Positions 54,637 to 64,000 of a stretch of 64,000 nt of DNA are shown in pieces. The notes under the pieces are model-generated. The model searched no databases, had not been told where the DNA came from, and saw only the letters and a program-made list of their open reading frames with translations. Position 1 is the first letter of the stretch; the number at the start of each line of letters is the position of its first letter. Location of the stretch: positions 1,527,309 to 1,591,308 of the forward strand of contig KB722740.1 in assembly GCA_000349905.1 (NCBI GenBank), written 5' to 3'. A program made the position numbers and the translations under genes. Origin of the DNA: Volvariella volvacea V23. Its lineage: Eukaryota > Basidiomycota > Agaricomycetes > Agaricales > Pluteaceae.

Positions 54637-54710
54637 AAGCGGCTTGCTTCCCTCGAATCGACACGACGCTCGACTCAGGCTAAAGTTCAACGGCGTTACA
54701 GCTCAACACA

Positions 54711-56462
54711 ATGAAGGCGGTTAGGTATTATGCACCCCAGGATATCAGAGTAGAAGATATACCAGAGCCTGTGCTCAAACCGGGACAGGTCAAAGTGAAA
54801 GTGAGTGGTCCTCTGCGGTGGGCCTTGAGCCACAATTCTCATCTCCATTTCCATTGCTTTATCGATCTAGATTGCTTGGTACGTTGAGCGCAAAATGGAT
54901 CCCCCTGGTGCCTTGCTCACGCGCAATAATGGAATGATAATATGAATAGGGGCGGAAGTAGGTGACTTCATACGTCGCGAAGCGAGTAGACCTGATCGTC
55001 CTTGTGCAGTTTGCGGATCCGATTTACATGCGTATATTAAGCCTTCACCACCATATCCACACTGGCAGGGACATAATGACCCACACCCAGTTACGGGAGA
55101 AAGCGCACCGGTAACTCTTGGACATGAGTGAGTTGGACTAGTCCTTGAATAGACAATAAAACTCATTTAAGCACAAGGTTTGCGGGCACCATTGTGGAAC
55201 TGGGACCCGACGTCGATCCCTCCAAGTGGTCTGTTGGAGTGAATGTAGCGATGTACGTATCCTTAAATAGGCCTTCTGGTCATGTGCGCACGCAGGTCCT
55301 GACATTGCATAGTGAGCCAATCTTTTCGTGTATGCAAAAAGATTCGTGCAGTCCCTGTGCTCGAGGGGAAACGACTATGTGTCCGAAAATCAATTTCATA
55401 GTGAGCCCCATAATAATTATCTCTGTGTCCCCAGAGCGGTAATTGACCTGCGCGTTTTAGGGTATTGGCGGCTGGGGAGGTGGTTTATCGGAATTTATTG
55501 GCGTTGATACTCGATTCTTGCATGTCTTACCTCCTCATGTTCCTCGTAAGTGAAATTTACGGCCGAGTGCTTGGACGAGGAATTGACGTAATCGTCTGTT
55601 GCTAGTCGAGGTTGGTGCTTGCATCGAACCCTTAGCCGTCGCTTGGTATGCCGTCAAGAAGTCCGGATTCAAGCCTGGCCAGAGCGCGTTGATAAATGGC
55701 GCAGGACCGGTGAGTGCTGCCTTAGACCTTGGGTAGAAAAGTGCTGATTGGCAATAATACTAATAATCAGGTCGGTCTATTCATCCTGAAAGTCCTAAGG
55801 TTAGTTGTTTCTAATTCAGAGGCTAAATTATTTACACATGCGCCTTTACAGGGCACTTTCCCCTTCGTCCACCGTTATAGTCTCCGAGCCCGCTCTCCTT
55901 CGAAGGAAACTAGCACTCGAACACGGCGCAACGCTCGCCCTTGACCCAACTGCACCCGGAGTCGATGTCATAGCCCAAATCCGAGAAGCATCCGGGGGCG
56001 AGGGTACCGACGTCGTCCTCGAAGCGGCTGGTTTACAGAAAAGCTGGGATGTGTCTATGATGGCTGTAAGATCCCGTGGGACGATCGTTATTGTCGCGCT
56101 TTGGGAAAATCAGGTCAAGATGGATTTGAATTTAATAGTGGGGAGGGAGGTTATTGTAACTGGTAAGTAACACACTGGGTGGAGGAGATAAGCAAGGCCG
56201 TAATGTTGTTTGTTCAGGTGTCTTGGCGTATGACCATGTTCATGCAGAGGTTATTGAAGCGGTGGCGTCCGGGAAAATTACGGGAATTGAGTCGTTGATA
56301 ACGAGGAAGATCGCGTTGGAGGATGCCGTTACGAAAGGATTTGAAGCGTTGTTGCATGAGAAGGACTCGCAGGGTGAGTACAGTTTACAGCAGAAACAAG
56401 GGTAATACTTACTAGAGCATTGCATTATGACTATGATAGTCAAAATATTGGTTCACCCTTGA
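54711..56462 (+). CDS. Zinc-dependent medium-chain alcohol dehydrogenase (butanediol dehydrogenase-like)
   Basis: Start MKAVRYYAPQDIRVEDIPEP; twelve exons to TGA 56460-56462, about 380 residues. Two consecutive exons are only 8 nt (54871-54878 and 54950-54957). With them the catalytic region reads IAWGGICGSDLHAYI, giving the active-site Cys and Asp. LGHEFAGTIVELGPDV supplies the catalytic His-Glu. Four Cys of the structural zinc loop are present (SCMQKDSCSPCARGETTMC). EPLAVAWYAV follows, then the Rossmann motif INGAGPVGLFILKVLRALSP and VIVSEPALLRRKLA, and late GVLAYDHVHAEVI, EALLHEKDSQVKILVHP. This is the 2,3-butanediol/sorbitol-dehydrogenase-like group: NAD(P)-linked oxidation of a secondary alcohol in the cytosol. 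The exact substrate is not fixed. Confidence 0.88.
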
Positions 56463-56868
56463 TGCACGGGTGTTTGACCTGTGATGGTGATAAGCCAGAG
56501 TGCAAGGATAGTATCCTACATGCCTGGATAAATGTTCATCGCCAACTTTAAATACAACTTCTCCCGTGTACAACACCTTTCGCACGATTGCATCCGCAAA
56601 TCAGTTCGGTTACGTTGCGTGTATGTGCGTGTCGTATAATTTTGAGATCTGGAACGCGATGTAGTCTGTGCAAACACACGCAACACATGGCGATCGCCAA
56701 TCCTGCAGTGTTCCCCAACACCACCACCCTGACCTTACGCCATCATCTACGCCAACACGCTTGGATCGCCTTCTGGTTCTCAGCTTTTTCGGCGTGTTGA
56801 GGAACAAGAAGCGGGCAAGAAGCTGGAGAAGACCGTGGCAACGAAGGCCGGACCCACCAACACGCACA
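56463..56868. other. Promoter region of TRS65
   Basis: 406 bp, no gene. The start of the next gene is MSLYERLFSLAEL at 56869; upstream in-frame codons (ATG 56668) would add an unrelated low-complexity piece. Confidence 0.4.
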
Positions 56869-59800
56869 ATGTCTCTTTATGAGCGTCTTTTCAGCCTCGC
56901 CGAGCTTAGTCTAGCTGTTCCTGATACCACTCTAGAGTTCCCGCCGGCAGGTACGGCCGATGACTGGCTTGCACAGCTGAAGTCGGAGACCGTCGAGCGC
57001 AAGCAGGCATTCTTCGGTGAGCACGACTCCATCGGCCCAGACTCAGCTCATTGGTTACCTAGACGAGCAGCTGCATTCTCTGCTCACCATCAAAATCGAC
57101 CATCCTGCGCCATCCGAACCTGTTGACCCATCGCATCCCCCTTCTGAACTTTTGGCCTTCCTCGCTCATATTCAGATTGCCCTCGAGGCAACGTATATCT
57201 CTTCCGTACCAACACCCGTCCCTGATGCCGCTCGATCGACGACGAGACTATCAGCACCACCTCGCGGGGCTTCGCTCACAGCAAAAGCCAAGGGCCATCT
57301 CAGCGTTCACCCTTCAATCTACCCGCCTAATACACCAAATCCTACACCACTATCTACAGATCAAGACCGTCGATATGCTGCCTCTGAGGGAACACTATTG
57401 TTGTCAAGTATATGGGGCCAGATGGACAATAAAAACATAAAGGAGGGCTTTGCTTTGCTTTGGTCAGAAAGTGAAAATGCCTGGGTGGCGGTATATCAGT
57501 TGGGCCTAACTGTCTGTAAGCACCCTCAAAATCGCTTTCTTCTATCTCTTAATGCTCTGCTTTTAGCTTTTCTTCGGTTGAACATGGCTGATCCGTTACT
57601 ATGCCTGACTGTATCGGCAACGCTCAGAGAGAAACCACTGTTCCATTCATCCCCGAATCACCCATTGGTTCAGTACTTTAACAGCATCGGAGATAATCCG
57701 ATATCTGCTCTTCCTCCAACGCCTACTGATGTTAATGGGAAACAAACCGATGATGACGACTTGTTGGATGGATTGGAAGAAGTTAACTTATTGGAAGGAC
57801 TTCATGCAGGTTTGTTTTACTTGAACTAGGATTGCCGCAAATTGCTTAGCATGTTCGGTTGTAGGACCAACATTCGGCTCATCACCTGCATCTCATCTCA
57901 TCTTACCATCAACGCGTCTCGGGCCTGCGTCAAGGCGCAAGCTCTTCTCTCTCAACCCCGTTCTCCCACCAGTTCCTGATGATTCAGTGCTTCATCAAAA
58001 TACCCGAACAAGTCAACAAACACTGCGTAAATCCTTTAGAAAGACCCTCGAAACTGTATCCGGTTTTCGAGTGCGCATGCGGACTGTGTTTGCTCCCTAT
58101 GTGCTACTTGCGGGTTCTGAAGGAGTGAACGTTAATACTACTGAAGCGGACGATGAAAGGGAGAGAATGGAAGCAGGAAGTGACGAGAGAACTGTCGTGC
58201 TATGTGTTGAGGTTGAGAATTCTGGTGATTCCGGAGTCGATGTAGGGTTTACAGTAGAGAGAGTGGACGTTTCCGTGGGGGGAGAAGGGGCTAAGGCGAC
58301 GCTCATTGGCTGGGGAGACGACATTGGTGGTTTGGCACGAAAGGGTGGGGAGAACAAGAAACCTGCGACATTCCCTTTGCTTGTCGGTCCGAGATCACAG
58401 TTCAACTTGTTGTATGCTGTGACATTCCTGAAATCTCCCGATGATGTAGATGGGTTCTCGTCGCGTGGAAAAGATGCATCTGCGGACAGATTTAGAGGGT
58501 CGTTGAATAACGAGCTTCAGCGCGCAGTGACGATCAACATCTACGGGAAGCCCTATCATCAGGCCCTCAAAGCTGGTGACAACACACCTGAAGTCGTATC
58601 GTATCCTACCCAAACATTCTCTTCAAGATGGAATTGTGTACTTGACCTATCTGCACATCAACAACAGAATGCGGATGCATTGGACGACCCAAACGATCCA
58701 ACTGCTCGGCACCCCAGCGTACTGCCTGAACCCGCATCACCCTTCCCAGCACGAACACCCCGCACCGCCGTTCCTTCTACCAGCATACCAGTTCCGGTAC
58801 CAGTTGCAGGATCAACAGCACCCAACAGTCCTGTACCCGCCAGTGCACCACTACCAATTCATCTAGCAGTCGCTGGGACTAAGCGACATACACTCCCAGG
58901 TATCCACGCCGTCGCGAACCGAGCCATCAACCGACCCACACCCCAAAGATCTTCAACGTCAATGCTCAACCCGGCCAACGTTGCTGCTCGTGAACGAGAA
59001 CGCGAGCAACAACAAGCGAAATATCTGCCGCCATCATTGAACTATCAACCACCTAAATCACCAACGACGTACGGCCCACCACCTCCCATTCCAGGAACTA
59101 CACCTGACCTGTCTGAAGTGGGTATTGGACCCTCGATATCGGAGCTGATGGTCCCAAGAACGCCGGCTTATCCTGCGTACCCCCAACATGCAAATGTCCC
59201 GCCTACACCGATGGGACAAGGTCCTGTTGCGTCGAATACACATGCTAATGTTGGGCCTCAGGTCGAGATTAGGAGGGAGAAGGGGTTGGGGTTGGGTGTT
59301 TCTGGGTTGACGCCACCGCAGACGCCTGGGCCTTCTATTCATGCTGGGTTTGAGCATACGACGGGGCTTGGGTTGAGTGTGGGTGGGTTACAGGGAAGAG
59401 CTGCGGAAGAGAGTGGAGAGGCGATCGTTGTCTCTGTTGGGCTTATTGTGGATGCGAGCGATTCTTGGAGAGTTAGGAGGAAGAAGCTAACGAAGAAGTC
59501 CAAGAAGAAGGGTACTCGTAAGGGCACTCTGGAGGATTCGTCAGGTTCTTCGTCGTCGCCATCGGACTCTGAACCAGGGGACAACTCAGAGGACGAATCA
59601 CCGGCCACAACGATAGACCAATCACCGAAAACGAGTCAGGCTCGCACCGGCTCAGGTCCAAACAAGATATACCCCATGGACTATTTCTCATTGGATATTT
59701 TCGTATATAACCAGTCCATGTGGACAAGACGGCTCGAGATCACCTGTCCGGATAGAAAACAGAAACGAAGAGGGGCAGCAGGAGGGCGTATCAGATCGGC

Positions 59801-60264
59801 GGCGGATATAGGGAAGGCTTATGGGTCTGTAACGGCTGGTGGAGGAAGTAGCTACAGGGCGAGTGGGACTGGTACGAGTTTGGGGTATGATGGATCTATT
59901 GCTGGGGAGAGACCTGCGCTTGGGTGGTCGGATATGAAGAAGTTTGAGTACACGGGTATTGTGCCGTTGGATTATAGAATAAGGATCGGGTGAGTCGTTC
60001 AATGGTGCATAGTCCGTTTTCACTCTGACCGACGTTGAGTGTTAGACCACTTCGTCCTGGGGCTTGTCAGTCCGTTCGTATGCACTTTTTGGCTCTTACT
60101 CCGGGCGTGCATTCGGTTGAGACTTTGACACTGACCGACGTTGAATCTGGCTATTCTATGAATCTACGGTTAGTATCTCCTCTCTTTTGCTGGCCTCTTG
60201 TGATATAATAATGCCTTCCAGGTCGGTTATGGATGTGGTTGTTCATGACCCCAACATGCCCTAA
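56869..60264 (+). CDS. TRS65: TRAPPII complex subunit Trs65
   Basis: Six exons; about 1040 residues. N-terminus MSLYERLFSLAELSLAVPDT; the first intron (49 nt, donor GTCGAG, acceptor CCAG ending at 57047) links it to TQLIGYLDEQLHSLLTIKI. Later pieces: YAASEGTLLLSSIWGQM, LLCLTVSATLREKPLF, FRKTLETVSGFRVRMRTVF, then a long Pro/Ser-rich disordered middle, and the diagnostic C-terminus MDYFSLDIFVYNQSMWTRRLE, YTGIVPLDYRIRIGPLRPGA, MHFLALTPGVHSVETLTLTD, SMNLRSVMDVVVHDP, stop TAA 60262-60264. Trs65 joins TRAPPII, the Golgi exchange-factor complex for Ypt31/32 GTPases. It is roughly twice the size of yeast Trs65, largely from the disordered middle. Confidence 0.88.
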
Positions 60265-60788
60265 TTTGCCATACACCATCCAAGTCTCAAGTAATGTGCT
60301 TCATATGTAGTTCCTGAAATATAAATAGTTCAGCATGAAGCATTGAAATTTCGCTTATAGCTATGGATGCGACTGGCTTTTATATTCTTTGTAGACTGGC
60401 GAGCTATTAATTGAGTATTTAATGGACAATATCTATTAAATACTCAATTAATATCGTGTCAGTAGCTACTTGTCTGTCGGACTCTTGCTTCTTGTTAATA
60501 TCCTTTTGAGTACGCATCGACAGAAGTGTTCTTTGGCAACCACATGCCAGGTTCATAGTCACTATCAGTCGGCCCTGTGGTGAGAGATCCCACTTGAAAT
60601 ATGTATAATGTGCAGATATACTAACACTGATCAGGTGTCGTACGGAGCATGGTATTGGGGACACCCCAATCGGGCACTGATTCTGTATCACAGGAGCTCT
60701 GAATCCAGAAGGTCAAGTTACAGATGTCTTTGATTTTCCTATCACCCTATGTCAGTGAATCCAAATCGGTCGACCCCACTGGGCTCAC
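60265..60788. other. Intergenic, convergent 3' ends
   Basis: 524 bp between TRS65 and the next minus-strand gene, containing a strong hairpin (60405-60453). A 90-codon minus-strand frame overlaps the hairpin and is not supported. Confidence 0.5.
60405..60453. repeat. 19-bp perfect inverted repeat, 11-nt loop
   Basis: Arms 60405-60423 and 60435-60453 are exact reverse complements and AT-rich (TATTAATTGAGTATTTAAT), around the loop GGACAATATCT. It lies about 140 bp past the TRS65 stop and 336 bp past the opposing gene's stop. It may be a palindromic remnant of a small element or play a part in 3'-end formation. Confidence 0.75.
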
Positions 60789-62663
60789 CTAAGAAACCAC
60801 TGTATCACCCTCGGATTCTGGTGCCTCAATCGTCACAGAAATGAACTCTTCTTCGTGACCCACATCGGCGGCATGCCCACCACCATCACCTACGAGCCGG
60901 TCGTCTCGTGCCCTCTGACTTGCGATAGGCCCCGTCCCAGACTGTGAACCCTCACCAGGTGCTGCTGGAGAGTCGACACTCCTGACCTCCTCCTCTGGAT
61001 GGACGACGTCTCTCAAGCTCTGCTGGTCTGGATCGGCCGGATCAAGACACGGCGGATTTGCGCCTTCCAGCCACATCAGGATGGACTGCCGGACTGCTCT
61101 ACCGTCAGGCTCGTGGATGGTGAACACATTCCCCTCCGTCAGTGCGTCGTTGCTTCGCGGCAGGTTTGCTATTTCCTCCAATTCTCGTTCTGGCTCTGGT
61201 TCAGGGACGGGAACTCGGCCTGAGGTTGGGGCAAGGGCTGGGGCTACTGGCACAACTCGACGACGACGATGTTCGATCGCCGACAAGTACGAATTCGCTT
61301 CATCGAAGCGTGATTGCACTAGCTGGAGGTGCGAGCGCGGATTGCTCTTCCATCGTTCGACCTCGGCTTGGAAGCGCGATAGCTGATACTCGGAAAGACG
61401 GCAGACGAGGAAGTAGAGCTCGAAGTAGTCTTCGAGGTGGCGAGGGACGAGTCGTTTAAGCACAGGTCGCACGATCTGATAAGGCGCGATTGGAAATGAG
61501 ATAAGACGGGCTGTGGTATTTATAGGAGGGAATTGGAAAGGCTTACTAAGGATCCTTCTCTCCAGTATGATACATGGAACGTAACGTCTTCCTCGCTCAA
61601 AAAGAGACCGAAAAGTGGGTAACCATCTGAAAAACCCAGATTGCGGAGATGATACTGAGCGGCATAGTGAGCGATCTGTATTTGCCTCGTGGTGTTGCTA
61701 GGAATCGTCTCTTTTGTCTGAAAAATGAAAGAGACGACTGAAGGATTTGAGCTCGGGATCGTGCCGTTGGATGTGGCAGCCCAGTCGCCAGGGTAATTAT
61801 GCAGGCGGCGGATTTCGTGGGACCATCGTTCTGGCAGTTCTAGTCTCAAGACGGCTTCCGGGCGAACAACTCTGGGATCGCCAGAAAAAGTTATCGGCAC
61901 AGCTTGCCTAGAGGTTTCATTAGTCCTAATAACGGGATGAGAGCACAATGCTTACAGATAAACTTGGTTGCCATTTGCCCGGTATTGGAATGCAAATGTG
62001 AGCGCCGTATCAATAGCAGCCTTGATATGAGCTGCACGCCCTCTATACTGATACTGCACCATCAAATTTCTCCAGGCATAAGAAAGACTCCGAAGAGCCC
62101 TCCGAAATTCATACGTGTCACCGTCTTCAACTTGAGAGGGATTTATGAGATTGAACCACGTTGTTAGGCCCTCAACGGCGCCCATCCTCGTTTCTTCCGA
62201 AAGGTACCTCGATATCTCGGTGAGAGTCTGGGTACGGCTAAGACAATGTGTTGCAATCAAGATGCTATAGACTTACGTCGGCAGAGAGAAGGAACTTGGG
62301 ATAAGATGTTTGGTTCATGAAGGTGTCAAAGTCGTTGTCGTCCCATTTGGCTGTGATGAACTCGACCTTGCGGCTCTCGACCCATAGGTTCCATATGGCA
62401 TCGCTGCTGGAGATGAGTCTACGAACCAAGTTAACCCCCGTTTTAGTGTCTCAAAGAATGGTCTACGCACTGTGAGGCTTCCATGAAGAACTTGGCAAAC
62501 GTCCCTCTCCAATAGTTTACTCTGCGCACCGAGCGCTGATATAGTCGCAGTGGTGAGGGTAGAGGAAGAAGAGGCTGTGAAGAGACTCCAACGCGACGAG
62601 CTTTATAAAACCACCCAAAGGAGCTATCATCAAAGTCCAGTGCTGTGCTCGTATCACAAAAGC
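60789..62663 (-). CDS. Hypothetical protein, N-terminus unresolved
   Basis: Exons joined in frame: an open piece from about 62663 (DDSSFGWFYKARRVGVSSQP, VNYWRGTFAKFFMEASQ), LISSSDAIWNLWVESRKVEF and FDTFMNQTSYPKFLLSAD, TLTEISRYLSEETRMGAVEG, YEFRRALRSLSYAWRNLMVQ, QAVPITFSGDPRVVRPEAVL, AHYAAQYHLRNLGFSDGYPLFGLF, then VRPVLKRLVPRHLEDYFELYF and an acidic, Pro-rich tail ending DTVVS. Introns are 49-80 nt and keep frame. The alternating-hydrophobic repeats and regular exon joins indicate a real protein of about 550 residues or more. I do not recognise the family; style is that of lineage-restricted agaricomycete proteins. The true start is further upstream and was not found (a Pro/His-rich frame at 62711-63001 is a candidate). 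Confidence 0.55.
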
Positions 62664-64000
62664 GTTAGGTTCGTTGAGGCCCTGCTTATTGTGCCGCAAT
62701 AGGGAAATATCTATTGGTGCGCCGCAGTGGGTCTAAATATGGCTTCGTGGGCGTTGTATGACTCCCAAGCGTGGTGACGCGTGTGTAGCGGGCGTGGTTG
62801 TCCCCATCGCCCTGAGGCGCCTATCGTTGGTGGAGGGTTCGAGTGGGTGCCAGGATTAGCTTCATTCCTCTGTTGATGCTGATGAGGGAAGGGCAAGTGG
62901 GAAAGGTGAATATATGTGTGCGTATGCTCAATGATTTGGACAGGCTCTGCGAGTCGATGGCTCAGTGAAGGGGAAGAACGTTGAGAGGCGATGGATAACA
63001 AAGCCAGGATTAGATTGATTGTGTGTTACTGTTGAAGCGAAATGTTCAAAACAAGTGATCGAGCAAAACATTGGAACCGGGCCACCTTGAGTGGTGAACG
63101 CGCTTTGCTCGCGCACCAAGTCAAGCAGCACTTTATAGCACTTCAAATCAATTAATGTATTAAGCCTATACTAACCAACCAAGCTAAATAGGTAAGGTAA
63201 AAAGAAAAAGTCAACAAAACCAAGTCGCCCTAAAGCATAACGTGCGTGTAAACATCCCGACTCGTATCCTCGCAATCGTTCAACGTTCAACTTTGTCCAC
63301 CTCGTATCAAGTCCGTGAGATCCATCCAACAAGTCATAAATGTAAAAAGGCCAAAGTGGGGAATAAAAAAGGGTAGAGTTCTGCTCTGCTAGGAAACATA
63401 AATGCCCAGATGTGAACGAAATAAATCGAGAAGTGATTACAAACAGAACGCTGTTTGAAGTATCATAAGATCGTGAAGCGTAGAATCCACGTGTAGAAGA
63501 GCATGAAGTGGGAACGGAGAAATAAATGACGTAGACGCGTTGATGAATCGATGACGTATTTTTGAGGTAGCAGTGAGCATCATCTTAGCAACGCCGATGG
63601 CTACGACGGCTACAACGAAGACGACGACAATGATGACGGCTAGAGGAGGAAGAAAGAAGTGACAACCGCGACGACGCATAGATACAATACCCGGATCCGG
63701 AAGGGCGAGGGAAAGATTCGGCGGAGGCAAGGCCTCAATCTGCGGTAAGGTGGCCGCGGAGATAAATTGCCAAAAAGCGCCTTGGGCTCGAACTCGGGGT
63801 GAGAGGTGGGAGAAAAGGGCGAGTCGAACCCCACACCGGTTTATGGACTCGGGATACCGTTATCCTCTGGGGAACGATGGCCGATTAAATTAGCAGACCC
63901 TGCTGCTCCCCTAATCCAGTTCCTACGGGAGTGGTCAACGGTACTGTGCTGTGTACAAGTGTAGGGTGATCCATTGCGGGGAACAAAATGCCGATGTACC
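62664..64000. other. Right-end region without a supported gene
   Basis: Probably includes the missing 5' end of the preceding minus-strand gene (about 62700-63150). At 63437-63730 a minus-strand 97-codon frame has one convincing hydrophobic helix (LAVIIVVVFVVAVVAIGVA) but no other support. A tRNA-like stretch at about 63815-63885 does not fold properly. Confidence 0.4.

Noticed and set aside
57018..57041. A 24-nt intron (GTGAGC...CCCAG) in the first part of TRS65.
   Set aside because: Too short to splice, and it would not join the two frames. The 49-nt intron starting at GTCGAG does.
63437..63730. Small membrane protein on the minus strand with one hydrophobic helix.
   Set aside because: Only a single hydrophobic run supports it; repetitive GTCGTC-type codons can give this by chance.
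63815..63885. Possible tRNA on the minus strand (contains GGTTCGACTC, like a B box).
   Set aside because: T stem has two mismatches, no acceptor-stem partner is found at the expected distance and no anticodon arm closes.

Overview
The window looks like the nuclear genome of a filamentous basidiomycete, probably an agaricomycete. Genes are dense and on both strands, most are cut by many short GT-AG introns (about 48-90 nt), and several exons are extremely small (3, 8, 8, 11 and 17 nt). The protein families fit that group: a CFEM GPI-anchored protein, type-B carboxylesterase, S10 carboxypeptidase, TRAPPII Trs65, ISY1 and eL31. I have no basis for naming a species.

Layout. Positions 1-13.8 kb hold a tandem array of monocarboxylate-transporter-like MFS genes on the plus strand: the 3' half of one (1-1106), a truncated copy (3076-3574) and three intact 15-exon copies (5427-7515, 8240-10346, 11603-13762). 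The truncated copy arose within a ~2.35 kb direct duplication of flank plus gene 5' end. Next come an aminoglycoside-phosphotransferase-fold kinase (minus), a PNPOx-like flavoprotein (plus) and three tandem F-box-like paralogs (minus, 16.8-20.3 kb). A degenerate 2OG-dioxygenase-like protein follows (20.7-22.8 kb). After a mostly empty 2.8 kb come a secreted carboxylesterase (12 exons) and a broken S10 serine carboxypeptidase (three frame lesions). A small Asterix-type membrane protein, 2.6 kb without clear genes and an inositol/sugar transporter follow. From 37 kb on the genes are mostly housekeeping: carnosine N-methyltransferase (with a His-rich insert) divergent from ISY1, an F-box/LRR-like protein, a UbiA prenyltransferase, tRNA-Ala(CGC) with a 9-nt intron, a WW-domain protein divergent from a universal-stress protein, two unrecognised genes, RPL31, a CFEM protein, a zinc alcohol dehydrogenase, TRS65 and an unrecognised minus-strand gene. 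The last ~1.3 kb shows no convincing gene.

How the genes relate. No single pathway is evident. The left third is accessory in character: transporter and F-box-like expansions, truncated copies and a pseudogene. The right half is conserved core content. Two very short divergent intergenic spaces (92 and 116 bp between start codons) suggest shared promoters for WW/USP and CARNMT/ISY1. Exon models were built by hand from splice sites, reading-frame continuity and family resemblance. None was checked by a database search or transcript data.
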